Positions 34,964 to 44,320 of a stretch of DNA of 64,000 bases are shown here, in pieces. Positions within the stretch are counted from its first letter, which is position 1. Each line of letters opens with the position of its first letter. The stretch comes from Halarcobacter anaerophilus (GTDB lineage Bacteria > Campylobacterota > Campylobacteria > Campylobacterales > Arcobacteraceae), in contig NZ_CP041070.1 in assembly GCF_006459125.1 (NCBI RefSeq), positions 682,001-746,000 on the forward strand. The letters run 5' to 3'. A model generated the notes under the pieces. It was not told where the DNA came from. It saw only the letters and a list, made by a program, of their open reading frames with translations, and ran no database searches. The position numbers and the translations under genes were made by a program.

Positions 34964-35004
34964 ATAAACTCTTTAAGAAGTGCTTCTTCTTAAAATGGAG
35001 TGGA

Positions 35005-35033
35005 ATTATACTTATTTTTTTTTTATTTGTCAA
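35005..35033 (-). promoter_or_regulatory. consensus sigma-70 promoter of the tRNA cluster
   Basis: On the minus strand TTGACA (35028-35033), a 17-base A-rich spacer and TATAAT (35005-35010) match the full consensus. The -35 element lies inside the last codons of the CinA/PncC-like gene. This is the only promoter in the window that I saw with perfect -35 and -10 hexamers. Confidence 0.9.
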
Positions 35034-35532
35034 GGGTTTTTTTTAAAAAATTGAAAAGTTTTTTCAAAGAGTATTTTGCACTTAAATTTTGTACTTCATT
35101 TCTTGTACCTTTAAAGTGACAAATCTCAATATTTTTCTCAATATTTTTACCCATTACGCCAATTACAACTGTACCTACAGGTTTATTTTTTGTTCCACCG
35201 TTGGGTCCTGCAACCCCACTTACTGCTATTGCAAAATCTGCATCAAACTTTTTTATAACGCCTTTTAGCATCTCATCTACGACTTGAATACTAACTGCGC
35301 CGTAATTATCTAAAGTATCTTTTTGTACACCTAGTTCTTGAGTTTTTATTTCATTGCAGTAAGTTACAACAGCACCTCTGAAAATGTCAGAAGAACCTGA
35401 TATTCTTGTAATCATTGAGGCTATTAAACCTCCGGTACAACTCTCTGCTGTTGTTATGGTTTTTTTATGTTCTCTTAATAGATTTTGGAAATCTATTAGT
35501 TCTTCTTCATTAATAAATAAAGACTTTTCCAT
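35023..35532 (-). CDS. pncC: nicotinamide-nucleotide amidase (CinA C-terminal domain)
   Basis: A 169-residue stand-alone CinA C-terminal domain. It shows TTAESCTGGLIASMITRISGSSDIFRGAVVTYCNEIK with the catalytic Ser, and AVSGVAGPNGGTKNKPVGTV. This domain deamidates NMN to NaMN in pyridine nucleotide recycling. The N-terminal domain of full CinA is absent, as in E. coli YgaD/PncC. The 3' end carries the promoter of the tRNA cluster. Confidence 0.9.
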   Translation of the reverse strand: MEKSLFINEEELIDFQNLLREHKKTITTAESCTGGLIASMITRISGSSDIFRGAVVTYCNEIKTQELGVQKDTLDNYGAVSIQVVDEMLKGVIKKFDADFAIAVSGVAGPNGGTKNKPVGTVVIGVMGKNIEKNIEICHFKGTRNEVQNLSAKYSLKKLFNFLKKTLDK

Positions 35533-35583
35533 TTTATACTCTTTTATATATTTAAGATAAAAAGAGAGTTAAAGTCTCTCTTT

Positions 35584-36936
35584 TTATTCTTGGTCTGTTA
35601 ACTCTTCTTTAAATTTAGCTTCGTCGAAAGTTAAATTCAAATACTCGCAAACAGTTCTTATATCTCTTTCTGCATTTCCAAGACATGATGTAGCACCTGG
35701 ACTTGGAGTCATATTAAAGATAATTCCGTCACCTGGATTAATTGAAGCTTCACCAAGCATTAATTTTTGTTGCTCTTTATTAAGAACTTGAGGTCTTACT
35801 CCTCCAAATCCTTTTGCATATTCAATATCATCTGTATCTAGTGAAGGAACAATTTTTCTTGCATCTTTTACAAAAAGACCTTTATTGATACCTGGAACCT
35901 CAAATAAGAAGTTTTTAAATACATAATTTCTAATATCTCTATCTTTTAATAGATCCCAGAAAATTTTTAGAATGTTTCCGTCAAAGTTCATTGTTTTTAA
36001 ACATTGGAAGAATGATTTACCGCCTTTATATCTCTCTAATACAAGTAAAGCAAGTGCAGTAGGTCCAAATCTTGTTTTCCCGTCACATAAAATATCAGGG
36101 TCTCCGTGTAGTGCAGCAAATGGAAGTTTTGGATTTTGTACCATATATACTTTACCGTTTAAGAAGTGATCGTTTGTAATATAAAAAGATCCCGCCATTG
36201 ATAAAGAACCCATATGTTTACCGTATCCCATTTTATGAGCCAAATATAAAGAGTGCGCACCTGCATTTACAACTACGAAGTTTGCAGTAAATACCGAACC
36301 GCTTGTAGTAGTAACTTTAAATTGTTCTCCTACTTTTTCCATCTCATCAACTTCTGCATTAAAAAATACATCAGTAACTTTATCTTCTTCTTGAGCTGCT
36401 TTTACAAGCTCTTTTGTCATAGCACCAAAATCAACTGTAGTATATTCGCTTTGAGTCCCCATTGCGACAATCGGTTCAGGTCTGTCTTTTGTTTGTTCTT
36501 TGTCTGCATAAACAAGTTTTGGTTCTACTTCTCTTAGTTTCTCTTTATCCCAAAGTTCTAAATAAGGGAAAAGTTGTTTAAACTCTTCATATCTGTTTGT
36601 AATGAATTCTACCTCTTTTTCTCCAACACCTAAAGCCATTTTTTGATGAGCAAACATAATCTTATCTTGTAATCCCCTCATAAGATTAAATTTAACAATC
36701 ATTCTTGCTGTTCTTTTTGTGATTTTTGCTTTGTCTAGAGTGTAGTTTGTTTCAATATCACCTACGTGGATTGTTTGAGAGTTACTTGTACCCTTTGAGT
36801 TCAGTGTTGCCAGATCTTCATATTTTTCCAACATACAGATACTTTTTGCATCTGAATATCTTGCCAACTCATAAAAAAGTGCAGCACCTGAAATACCTCC
36901 ACCCACAATTATTACATCATAATGTTTTGTATTCAT
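35584..36936 (-). CDS. mqo: malate:quinone oxidoreductase (FAD-dependent)
   Basis: A 450-residue FAD protein with an N-terminal dinucleotide motif VGGGISGAALFYEL and a glycine-rich C-terminal region ending in SPGATSCLGNAERD. The length and sequence style match the 450-residue Mqo of Helicobacter and other Campylobacterota, which oxidises malate and reduces menaquinone at the membrane. 2-Hydroxyglutarate oxidases are related, so the substrate is assigned by similarity only. It lies 51 bases upstream of the pncC-like gene on the same strand. Confidence 0.75.
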   Translation of the reverse strand: MNTKHYDVIIVGGGISGAALFYELARYSDAKSICMLEKYEDLATLNSKGTSNSQTIHVGDIETNYTLDKAKITKRTARMIVKFNLMRGLQDKIMFAHQKMALGVGEKEVEFITNRYEEFKQLFPYLELWDKEKLREVEPKLVYADKEQTKDRPEPIVAMGTQSEYTTVDFGAMTKELVKAAQEEDKVTDVFFNAEVDEMEKVGEQFKVTTTSGSVFTANFVVVNAGAHSLYLAHKMGYGKHMGSLSMAGSFYITNDHFLNGKVYMVQNPKLPFAALHGDPDILCDGKTRFGPTALALLVLERYKGGKSFFQCLKTMNFDGNILKIFWDLLKDRDIRNYVFKNFLFEVPGINKGLFVKDARKIVPSLDTDDIEYAKGFGGVRPQVLNKEQQKLMLGEASINPGDGIIFNMTPSPGATSCLGNAERDIRTVCEYLNLTFDEAKFKEELTDQE

Positions 36937-37316
36937 TTAATTTCGTCCTATTACTGTTCTTTTGATTTTAAAAGATTTTAGCATATAAATGAGCATTTTC
37001 TAGTTGAAAGTTTTGATGAAAATGGTAAGATTGCTAAAATTATGTTTTATAGTAACATTTTATTGATTTTTCCTCAATTAAAGAGATGCTCAATATGTGT
37101 ACATATGTAACCTTTTATCTCATTTTAGAGCATCGGGCTATATAAATGTATAGTTATTGTACATATAAAAAGATAATTGTACTAAATTTTTATAAGTTAT
37201 GTATATTTTCTACATTAATGTTTAAAATATGTGTTATAAAAGATTAACTTTCAATTAGATATAATCAGCGATTTATAGAAGAAATCATAAAGAATTGATA
37301 ATTTAAGGTATTTAAA
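36937..37316. other. AT-rich divergent spacer between mqo and ileS
   Basis: Contains the promoters of both genes. TGTACATAT occurs twice (37098-37106 and 37158-37166), with a shorter TTGTAC at 37177-37182; the first lies in a palindromic TACATATGTA context. These could be operator sites, but I do not recognise the regulator. A TATAAT-like element near 37258 precedes ileS. No coding frame was seen. Confidence 0.4.
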
Positions 37317-40049
37317 ATGGATTATAAAGAGAGTTTATTATTACCAAACACAAAATTTCCAATGAGAGGAAATCTTCCTCAAAACGAACCTAAAAGATAC
37401 AAACTTTGGGATGAGGAAAAAGTTTACGAGAGAATGAAAAAGAATAGAGAGGGAAAACCCTCTTTTACTCTTCATGATGGACCACCGTATGCAAACGGTC
37501 ACATCCATATCGGGCATGCGTTAAACAAAATACTAAAAGATATTATTGTTAAATACCACTATTTTGACGGGAAATCTGTTAGATATGTTCCGGGGTGGGA
37601 CTGTCATGGATTACCGATTGAACAAAAAGTTGAAGAAAAGATAGGAACAACTAAGAAAAAAGAGCTTCCTAAATCTAAAATCAGAGAGTTGTGCAGAGAG
37701 CATGCCGCAAGATTTGTTGATATCCAAAGAGAAGAGTTTAAACAACTAGGAGTTCTTGGAGATTGGGATGAGCCGTATTTAACTATGGATTTTAAATTTG
37801 AGGCAAATATATACAGAGAGTTGTGTGCAATTGCAAAACAAGGTTTGTTAACAAGAAGAAGCAAACCCGTATATTGGTCTTGGGCGGCACAAACTGCACT
37901 TGCCGAAGCAGAAGTTGAATATGAAGATAAAACTTCGCCTTCTATATTTGTGGCATTTAAACATGAAAAATTGGACGCAAGTATTATTATCTGGACTACA
38001 ACTCCTTGGACTTTACCCGCAAATACGGGAATTGCTTTAAATGCAGATGAAGAGTATATATTAACAAGCGATAAATTTATTGTTGCACGTAAGTTATATA
38101 ACTCTTTAATTGAACAAGAAGTTATAAAAGGAGAAATTGTTGAAACGATTGATCCTAAAACTTTGGAAAATACAAATGCGATAAATCCTTTAAACGGACG
38201 AAAATCTACAATTGTTTTGGCAGACCATGTAGAAATGGATGCAGGTACGGGTGCTGTTCACACTGCTCCTGGACACGGTGAAGATGACTATAAAGTAGGA
38301 CTAAAATACGGTCTTGATGTAATTATGCCTGTTGATGATGAAGGTAAATATGATGAAACAATCGTAAGAGAAAAACTTTTTAAAGATACAGACAAATATT
38401 TAGGAATGCACGTATTTAAAGCAAATGAACTTATTTTGGAAGAGTTGAGCTCTTGCGGGGCACTTTTAAAAAGAGTTGATATTGTTCACTCTTATCCTCA
38501 CTGTTGGAGAACTCATAAACCGATTATTTTCAGAGCTACAAAACAGTGGTTTATTTCAATTGACGATAAATACGGAAAAGAGAATAAAACCTTAAGAGAA
38601 AATGCTTTAAAAGTAGTAGAAGAGATTGATTTTTATCCTGAGTGGGGTAGAAACAGACTTAGATCTATGCTTGAAGGAAGACCTGATTGGTGTATTTCAA
38701 GACAAAGAGACTGGGGTGTTCCAATCGCATTTTTTAGAAATAAAAAAACAGATGAAATCATTTTTGACGAAAAAGTTTTAAATTACGTTGCAATGATTTT
38801 TGAGATGAGAGGTTGCGATGCTTGGTATGATTTAAGTATTGAAGAACTTCTTTATCCGGGAAGCGGTTATAATCCGGAAGATTTAGAAAAAACTATGGAT
38901 ATTTTAGATGTATGGTTTGATTCGGGTTCAACTCAAAATGCAGTATTAAGATCTAGAAATTATGATGCGGGAACATTCCCTGCTGATATGTATTTGGAAG
39001 GAAGCGACCAACACAGAGGTTGGTTCCAATCTTCACTTTTAACAACACTTGCTTCAAGCGAAGTTGCACCGTATAAAGCTTTAGTTACCCATGGATTTAC
39101 TATGGATGAAAAAGGCGAAAAAATGTCTAAATCAAAAGGAAACGTAATTGATCCTGCAAAAGTTATGAAACAATACGGTTCTGAAATACTTAGACTTTGG
39201 GTTGCAATGAGTGATTATCAAAATGATCAAAAAATTTCTGATAATATCTTAAAACAAAATGCAGAACTTTATAGAAAAATAAGAAATACTGCAAGATTTT
39301 TACTTGCAAACGTAAATGATTTGGAAAAAATAGTACCTGTTGAAAATATGGGAATTTTGGATAAATGGATTTTAAGTAGAGCTAAAAAAACTTTCGATGA
39401 AATTGAAGCTTCTTTCTCTATTTATGAATATTCTAAAGGTTTAAACAAATTAAATAACTTTTTGGTTGTTGATTTATCAGGTATATATTTAGATGTTTGT
39501 AAAGACAGATTATATTGTGATGATAAAAATGATATTCACAGAATTGCATCTCAAAGTGCAATGGCAATGATCTTGAAAAAACTAATCTCAACTTTAGCTT
39601 GTATTTTAACGTATACTATGGATGAATTATTAGAGTTCGCTCCTAAATTTTTAAAAGGCAATGCAAAAGATATTTTTGACTTTGAAAAAGTTATTTTACC
39701 TGAAGTTGAATCTAATCTTAATGATGAAATTTTATTATTAGCTAAAGATAAATTTAGTGAAGCTATTGATACACTTAAAAAAGATAAAGTTATTAAATCA
39801 ACTTTAGAGTTGGAAATTTCAACAAATTGTGAAACTATTTTAGCTTTAGAAAAAGTTGAAGCACAAGATTGGTTTTTAGTAAGTTCTGTTACAAATGAAA
39901 AACAAGATGAAGTTTTAACAAGTTTCAAAGTAGAAGATTTTGAATTTACTGTTGCAAAAGCAAAAGGTTCAAAATGTCCAAGATGCTGGAAATTTACATC
40001 TACAAGTGAGGAGACTCTTTGTAGTAGATGTGAGAGCGTAGTAGAGTAA
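37317..40049 (+). CDS. ileS: isoleucyl-tRNA synthetase
   Basis: A 910-residue class Ia synthetase charging tRNA-Ile. Signatures: HDGPPYANGHIHIGHALNK (HIGH motif, about residue 63), an editing domain with TTTPWTLPANTGIAL, KMSKSKGNV (about 600), and a C-terminal zinc site CPRCW..CSRC (about 888-906). The bacterial eubacterial-type length is normal. No T-box leader is expected in this phylum and none was seen. The following small gene starts one base after the stop. Confidence 0.98.
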   Translation: MDYKESLLLPNTKFPMRGNLPQNEPKRYKLWDEEKVYERMKKNREGKPSFTLHDGPPYANGHIHIGHALNKILKDIIVKYHYFDGKSVRYVPGWDCHGLPIEQKVEEKIGTTKKKELPKSKIRELCREHAARFVDIQREEFKQLGVLGDWDEPYLTMDFKFEANIYRELCAIAKQGLLTRRSKPVYWSWAAQTALAEAEVEYEDKTSPSIFVAFKHEKLDASIIIWTTTPWTLPANTGIALNADEEYILTSDKFIVARKLYNSLIEQEVIKGEIVETIDPKTLENTNAINPLNGRKSTIVLADHVEMDAGTGAVHTAPGHGEDDYKVGLKYGLDVIMPVDDEGKYDETIVREKLFKDTDKYLGMHVFKANELILEELSSCGALLKRVDIVHSYPHCWRTHKPIIFRATKQWFISIDDKYGKENKTLRENALKVVEEIDFYPEWGRNRLRSMLEGRPDWCISRQRDWGVPIAFFRNKKTDEIIFDEKVLNYVAMIFEMRGCDAWYDLSIEELLYPGSGYNPEDLEKTMDILDVWFDSGSTQNAVLRSRNYDAGTFPADMYLEGSDQHRGWFQSSLLTTLASSEVAPYKALVTHGFTMDEKGEKMSKSKGNVIDPAKVMKQYGSEILRLWVAMSDYQNDQKISDNILKQNAELYRKIRNTARFLLANVNDLEKIVPVENMGILDKWILSRAKKTFDEIEASFSIYEYSKGLNKLNNFLVVDLSGIYLDVCKDRLYCDDKNDIHRIASQSAMAMILKKLISTLACILTYTMDELLEFAPKFLKGNAKDIFDFEKVILPEVESNLNDEILLLAKDKFSEAIDTLKKDKVIKSTLELEISTNCETILALEKVEAQDWFLVSSVTNEKQDEVLTSFKVEDFEFTVAKAKGSKCPRCWKFTSTSEETLCSRCESVVE

Positions 40050-40050
40050 A

Positions 40051-40173
40051 ATGTTTGAAACAGAAGTTACATTAACGACTATATTTATTACAATAGGCGT
40101 AATTATTATTCTTACGGCTATTGGAATAGTTTATGTAAATAAAAAGAGTAAGAAAGTAGACAAAAAGAGATGA
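40051..40173 (+). CDS. 40-residue single-helix membrane protein
   Basis: A short frame fits exactly between ileS and the NifU-like gene: it starts one base after the ileS stop and its TGA overlaps the next ATG (ATGA). It encodes a short acidic N-terminus (MFETEVTL), one strong hydrophobic helix (about residues 9-28) and a Lys/Arg-rich tail (NKKSKKVDKKR), which gives a clear N-out, C-in topology. I do not recognise the family. The tight packing and the protein-like composition support it as a real gene. Confidence 0.72.
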   Translation: MFETEVTLTTIFITIGVIIILTAIGIVYVNKKSKKVDKKR

Positions 40174-40448
40174 TGCCCTTTACCGATGAAGATTTAATGC
40201 CGCCTGTTAGTTCTATAATTGAGAATAAAGTTGCTCCTATGTTGGCAAAAGACGGAGGAGCAATAAAGTTATTGGATATAAAAAACGGAAAAGTTTATGT
40301 GCAGCTTCAAGGTGCCTGTGTCGGGTGCAGCGCAAGCGGAAGCACTTTGAAGTTTATTGTTGAAAAAGAGCTAAAAGCTGCAATACATCCGGAACTTGAA
40401 ATAATAAATGTACCACAAGGTATGGAAAATAATTTACAGGAGCTTTAA
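40170..40448 (+). CDS. NifU C-terminal-domain protein (Nfu type)
   Basis: A 92-residue Nfu-type scaffold or carrier for iron-sulfur clusters. The family core is present: KVAPMLAKDGGAIKLLDIKNG and GACVGCSASGSTLK with the cluster-binding CxxC (about 52-55). It overlaps the preceding small gene by four bases and the next gene by one base, so it is part of an ileS-led operon. Confidence 0.92.
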   Translation: MMPFTDEDLMPPVSSIIENKVAPMLAKDGGAIKLLDIKNGKVYVQLQGACVGCSASGSTLKFIVEKELKAAIHPELEIINVPQGMENNLQEL

Positions 40449-41041
40449 TGATAAATGAGAATAGATTATTAAATGAAGCAAATAAATTTTTTATGGAAAA
40501 AAGTTTTGATAAAGCTTTATTTGTTTATTCACAACTATCATCAAACTTTCCAAAAAATAGGGAATATCCCATATACGCACTATTTTGCGATATAGCAAGT
40601 GAAGATGAAGAAAAAGCTCAATCTTTGTTTGATTATTTCGCAGTTACAAAAGATGAAAATCTTGATGAAGCCATTGCTTATGTTGAAAATGTGGTAAATG
40701 CTTATGATGGAGATGTTGATAAAATGATGGAGATTTTACAGGAGTTAACAACTTCAACGGTAGAATCTTTGGATGCTATTAAATATGAAGATTTTAAAAA
40801 ATTAATTGAATCAAGAGGTTCTTTTAGAATAGCTTTTGAAGATATAATGTTTTCAACAAAAGTTGCAATAGAGACAAAAGAGGATTTCTTTGATTTTGTA
40901 GATAAATTGATTGAAAATGATTTTAACAGTACGGCTTATTCTTATTTAGATGGATTTAACGAATATTTTTCTTATGATTCAAAAATAGAAGAACTATATA
41001 AAAAACTAGAAGAGAAGAAAATTGCAACTAATCACAAATGA
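40448..41041 (+). CDS. hypothetical acidic helical protein, TPR-like start
   Basis: A 197-residue soluble acidic protein. The first 50 residues (EANKFFMEKSFDKALFVYSQLSSNFPKNREYPIYALFCDIA) look like one or two tetratricopeptide-type repeats; the rest is helical with no motif I know. No signal or membrane segment. It overlaps the NifU-like gene by one base and murE by 20 bases, and is probably co-expressed with cell wall synthesis. Function not known. Confidence 0.75.
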   Translation: MINENRLLNEANKFFMEKSFDKALFVYSQLSSNFPKNREYPIYALFCDIASEDEEKAQSLFDYFAVTKDENLDEAIAYVENVVNAYDGDVDKMMEILQELTTSTVESLDAIKYEDFKKLIESRGSFRIAFEDIMFSTKVAIETKEDFFDFVDKLIENDFNSTAYSYLDGFNEYFSYDSKIEELYKKLEEKKIATNHK

Positions 41042-42305
41042 AAAAGTTTATACAGATAATTCAAGAGAGGTAGATAAAGATTCAATTTTTGTTATTTCAA
41101 AACAAAATGCGGAGTTTTTAGAGGATGCAAAAAGAAATGGATGCAAAAATTTTATTGAAGCAAAAAATTTAAAAAAAGAGTTAGATCTTTCATCAATTAA
41201 AATAATAGGTATAACAGGAACCAACGGAAAAACAACTACAGCTGCGGCTATTTATTCTATTCTTCTAGATTTGGGTTATAAAGTTGCACTTCAAGGTACT
41301 AGAGGTTTTTTTATAAATGATGAGAAAATAGAAGATTATACTCTTACTACTCCCGTTCAATTAAGAAACTTCGCTCATATTATAAAAGCTATAGAAAACG
41401 GCTGCCAATTTTTTGTTATGGAAGTTAGTTCTCATGCAATAGAGCAAAAAAGAATTGAAGGTTTGGATTTTGAACTTAAAGTTCTTACTAATATAACGAG
41501 AGATCATCTTGATTATCATAAAACTATTCAAGAGTATATAAATGTAAAAAACTCTTTTATTAGTGATGAGAGTAAAAAACTTATTAACAAAGATGATTTA
41601 AAAGCAAAATTCAATACTAAAAATGCATTAACTTACGGTTTGGAAAATCCTGCTACTTATAAAGTAAGTGCTTATTCTTTTACAAACGGTACAAACGTAA
41701 TGTTCTCCAAGATAGATAAAATGTACTCTTTTACATCAAATCTAATGGGTATTTTTAATATATATAATATTTTAGCGGCTGTTGCAAGTGTTGATATGGT
41801 AACAGATAATAGTTTAGATGAAATCTGCGAAGCCGTTGAAAATTTTGCCGGAGTTAGCGGAAGAATGGAAATAATCTGCAGTGATCCTCTTGTTATAGTT
41901 GATTTTGCCCATACACCCGACGGGATGAAAGAGGTTTTTGAAAGCTTTAATCATAAAGATATAATTACCGTTTTCGGAGCAGGTGGAGACAGGGATAAAA
42001 AGAAAAGACCACTTATGGGAAAAGTTGCTTCAAATTATGCAAAAAAAATTATAGTTACTTCGGATAATCCAAGGTTTGAAGATCCTGATTTAATTATAGA
42101 AGATATTTGCAAAGGGATAAAAGACAAAGATAAACTAACTGTGGAAGTAAATAGAAAAGAGGCAATTAAAAAAGCAATTGAATCTGGTAAAAAAAATCCG
42201 AATAACGTAGTTTTGATTTTAGGAAAAGGGGACGAACCTTATCAAATAATTTATGATAAAAAACTTCCTTTATCGGATAAAGAAGAGGTATTAAAGCATA
42301 TCTAA
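41022..42305 (+). CDS. murE: UDP-MurNAc-tripeptide synthetase
   Basis: A 427-residue Mur ligase adding meso-diaminopimelate to UDP-MurNAc-L-Ala-D-Glu. ATP-binding GITGTNGKTTTAA (about residue 63), the central EVSSHAIEQ, and DNPRFEDP (about 346), whose DNPR motif is diagnostic for diaminopimelate rather than lysine. It is short like the Campylobacter and Helicobacter enzymes, with a reduced N-terminal domain. The start is a TTG at 41022; the first in-frame ATG is far inside the conserved domain, so the 20-base overlap with the upstream gene is real. Confidence 0.93.
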   Translation: MQLITNEKVYTDNSREVDKDSIFVISKQNAEFLEDAKRNGCKNFIEAKNLKKELDLSSIKIIGITGTNGKTTTAAAIYSILLDLGYKVALQGTRGFFINDEKIEDYTLTTPVQLRNFAHIIKAIENGCQFFVMEVSSHAIEQKRIEGLDFELKVLTNITRDHLDYHKTIQEYINVKNSFISDESKKLINKDDLKAKFNTKNALTYGLENPATYKVSAYSFTNGTNVMFSKIDKMYSFTSNLMGIFNIYNILAAVASVDMVTDNSLDEICEAVENFAGVSGRMEIICSDPLVIVDFAHTPDGMKEVFESFNHKDIITVFGAGGDRDKKKRPLMGKVASNYAKKIIVTSDNPRFEDPDLIIEDICKGIKDKDKLTVEVNRKEAIKKAIESGKKNPNNVVLILGKGDEPYQIIYDKKLPLSDKEEVLKHI

Positions 42306-43015
42306 TGATATGCTCTAATTATAACTCCCTGCTCATTGTTTTTATCTGATTTTACATAATATTGAGAAGAGGTAACTATAGTATCTTCTCCTAAAACTTT
42401 TTTAATATACCAAACACTTTCAAGTATTCTTTCACTTGACAAACCTATATTTAAATACTCTTTTACTTTATCTTGAAACTCTTTAGGTTTCTCTTTTAAA
42501 TTCTCTTCTATCTGTTTATATATTACCGTATCGTTTTGAGATATAAGAGGTACGATTTCAAATCTGTTTGCATTTTTGTTTTTTTCCAAAAAGATATCCA
42601 AATTCTCTTTACACTCTTTTATAGGAAGGGCTATGTTCCCATATTTAAAAGAGTAACATTTATAAGTATCATAGTTTTTAGAGTTATAAAGTCTTTTGAA
42701 ATATGACTTTTCTTCTTTATTTGAATTTAATGAAACACTTTTTTTAACAGGTTTACTACTGTTAAACAGATAAATTGTTACAAAAATCAAAATCCCCATT
42801 ATTGCCAACAATATAAAAAGTAGCAAATTAAGATTCATTTTTTTGGTTATAAAATCTTTATTAGCCGGTTTGTTATGAGTTATTTTAGATTTTTTTTCAA
42901 ACATCTCTCTATCTTTAGAAGCTTTTTTTATCTTCTCTTTTAATTTTTTCTCAATATCATCTTGTGAAAAACTGTTTCCTAATACTTCTTTTAATTCATT
43001 TTCTTTTTTATCCAA
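42302..43015 (-). CDS. hypothetical protein with one membrane helix, Bat cluster
   Basis: A 237-residue protein: a charged cytoplasmic N-terminus (about 1-60, Lys/Glu-rich), one membrane helix (about 63-88) and an extracytoplasmic C-terminal domain of about 140 residues with two or three Cys. It is the last gene of a five-gene cluster with MoxR, DUF58 and VWA proteins, 11 bases after the VWA gene. I do not recognise the family. It overlaps the murE end by 4 bases on the opposite strand. Confidence 0.7.
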   Translation of the reverse strand: MDKKENELKEVLGNSFSQDDIEKKLKEKIKKASKDREMFEKKSKITHNKPANKDFITKKMNLNLLLFILLAIMGILIFVTIYLFNSSKPVKKSVSLNSNKEEKSYFKRLYNSKNYDTYKCYSFKYGNIALPIKECKENLDIFLEKNKNANRFEIVPLISQNDTVIYKQIEENLKEKPKEFQDKVKEYLNIGLSSERILESVWYIKKVLGEDTIVTSSQYYVKSDKNNEQGVIIRAYH

Positions 43016-43026
43016 AATAAGTTTTA

Positions 43027-43941
43027 TTACTCCCTGTTTTTTAAATATATATACAAAATCAGTGCTATGATAGCAAAAAAGAGTGGATAGAAAAATAAAT
43101 ACTCTTTAAAAGTAATTTTATTACTCTCGATTTTACTCTTTTCTAATTTGTCAATTTGATTATAAATATCGTTTAAATCCTCTTTTGAATATGCAATATA
43201 AGATTTTCCGTTTGTCTGTTTTGCTATTTCATTTAGTATTATTTTATTGGAGTTTCCTATTCCTATCGTATAAACTTTTACGGCATATTTTTTTAGAAGT
43301 TTTAGAACTACATCAAAAGGAATTTTACTGGCATTGTCTTCTCCGTCACTTAGAAGTATTACGATTTTAGATTTTGCTTTTGCGTTTTTTAAAATATTTA
43401 CAGAAGATGCAAGAGAATCGATCATTGCGGTTTTATCTCCTACTATTCCTACTTCTAAATAATCTACAATCTCATTTTGTGCTTGTTTGTCAAAACTAAG
43501 AGGAGTTGCCATCATAACAGAAGATCCGAATACTACGATTGCTATATTGTCATTTACTCTTTTGGGAATAAAATCTTTTACTATATCTTTTACTACTTTG
43601 AATCTGCTTTCGTTTCTGTTTTCTTGATTTAAGCCTTTCTCTTTCATTGAGCCGCTTGTATCCAAACTTAAAACTATGTCAATACCGTCATTTTTTACAA
43701 GCTGAGTATTTAACTGTTTATATGGAGAAGCTAAAGCTGTAATAGAACCTATAATGACTATATATTTTAAAATTGTAGTTATTATAAGAGATTTATGTCT
43801 GCTTTGTTCAAATATATTTAAATGAGGCATAAGATAAGTAGGAATTTTTACTTTACAAAAAAATGCGCAAAATATAAATACTAATATAATAAGAAAAAAG
43901 TAAGGGTGTTCAAATCTGATACTTAAAAAATAATCAAACAT
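43027..43941 (-). CDS. VWA-domain membrane protein (BatA/BatB-like)
   Basis: A 304-residue protein with two N-terminal helices, a von Willebrand factor A domain with the metal-ion site DTSGSM (about residue 94) and DGEDN (about 197), and one C-terminal helix. This is the BatA/BatB architecture, in which the domain faces the periplasm. It probably interacts with the MoxR ATPase of the same cluster. It overlaps the next upstream gene by 8 bases. Confidence 0.88.
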   Translation of the reverse strand: MFDYFLSIRFEHPYFFLIILVFIFCAFFCKVKIPTYLMPHLNIFEQSRHKSLIITTILKYIVIIGSITALASPYKQLNTQLVKNDGIDIVLSLDTSGSMKEKGLNQENRNESRFKVVKDIVKDFIPKRVNDNIAIVVFGSSVMMATPLSFDKQAQNEIVDYLEVGIVGDKTAMIDSLASSVNILKNAKAKSKIVILLSDGEDNASKIPFDVVLKLLKKYAVKVYTIGIGNSNKIILNEIAKQTNGKSYIAYSKEDLNDIYNQIDKLEKSKIESNKITFKEYLFFYPLFFAIIALILYIYLKNRE

Positions 43942-44320
43942 CTACGCTATCCATAAATCTTCCGAAAATAATTTTAAAATCACTGCTTAAAGCTTCAACC
44001 TCTTTTTTGTATTTGTAAGTTTCCAGCTCTTCAATCAATTCGTGGCAAAGTTTTTTCTCTCTGTCGCTTTGACTTAAAAGCCTTGCATATTTTGTAATCT
44101 TATAAGCTGCTTGTTTTGAATTATCCAAATCTACGCTTTTTAAGATTTTATAATACTCTTTTCTTTTATTCTTTTTTCTGTTTAAAAAAAGTTTGATTAT
44201 TATAAAAACTAAAATAAAAAAGACTAAACATCCAAGTATCCAAAGCAGCATATAAATATACAAAGAAAAATCAGGAATATCGACTAACTCTTTTATATCG
44301 TGAATTTTAAGTTCATTCAT
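43934..44320 (-). CDS. DUF4381-like small membrane protein of the Bat cluster
   Basis: A 128-residue protein with one membrane helix (about 22-45) after a short WLPDISL-like N-terminal segment (here VDIPDFSLYIYMLLW), and a basic helical cytoplasmic tail. The layout matches the small DUF4381 component of MoxR/VWA clusters. It shares one base with the DUF58 gene and 8 bases with the VWA gene. Confidence 0.65.
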   Translation of the reverse strand: MNELKIHDIKELVDIPDFSLYIYMLLWILGCLVFFILVFIIIKLFLNRKKNKRKEYYKILKSVDLDNSKQAAYKITKYARLLSQSDREKKLCHELIEELETYKYKKEVEALSSDFKIIFGRFMDSVDV

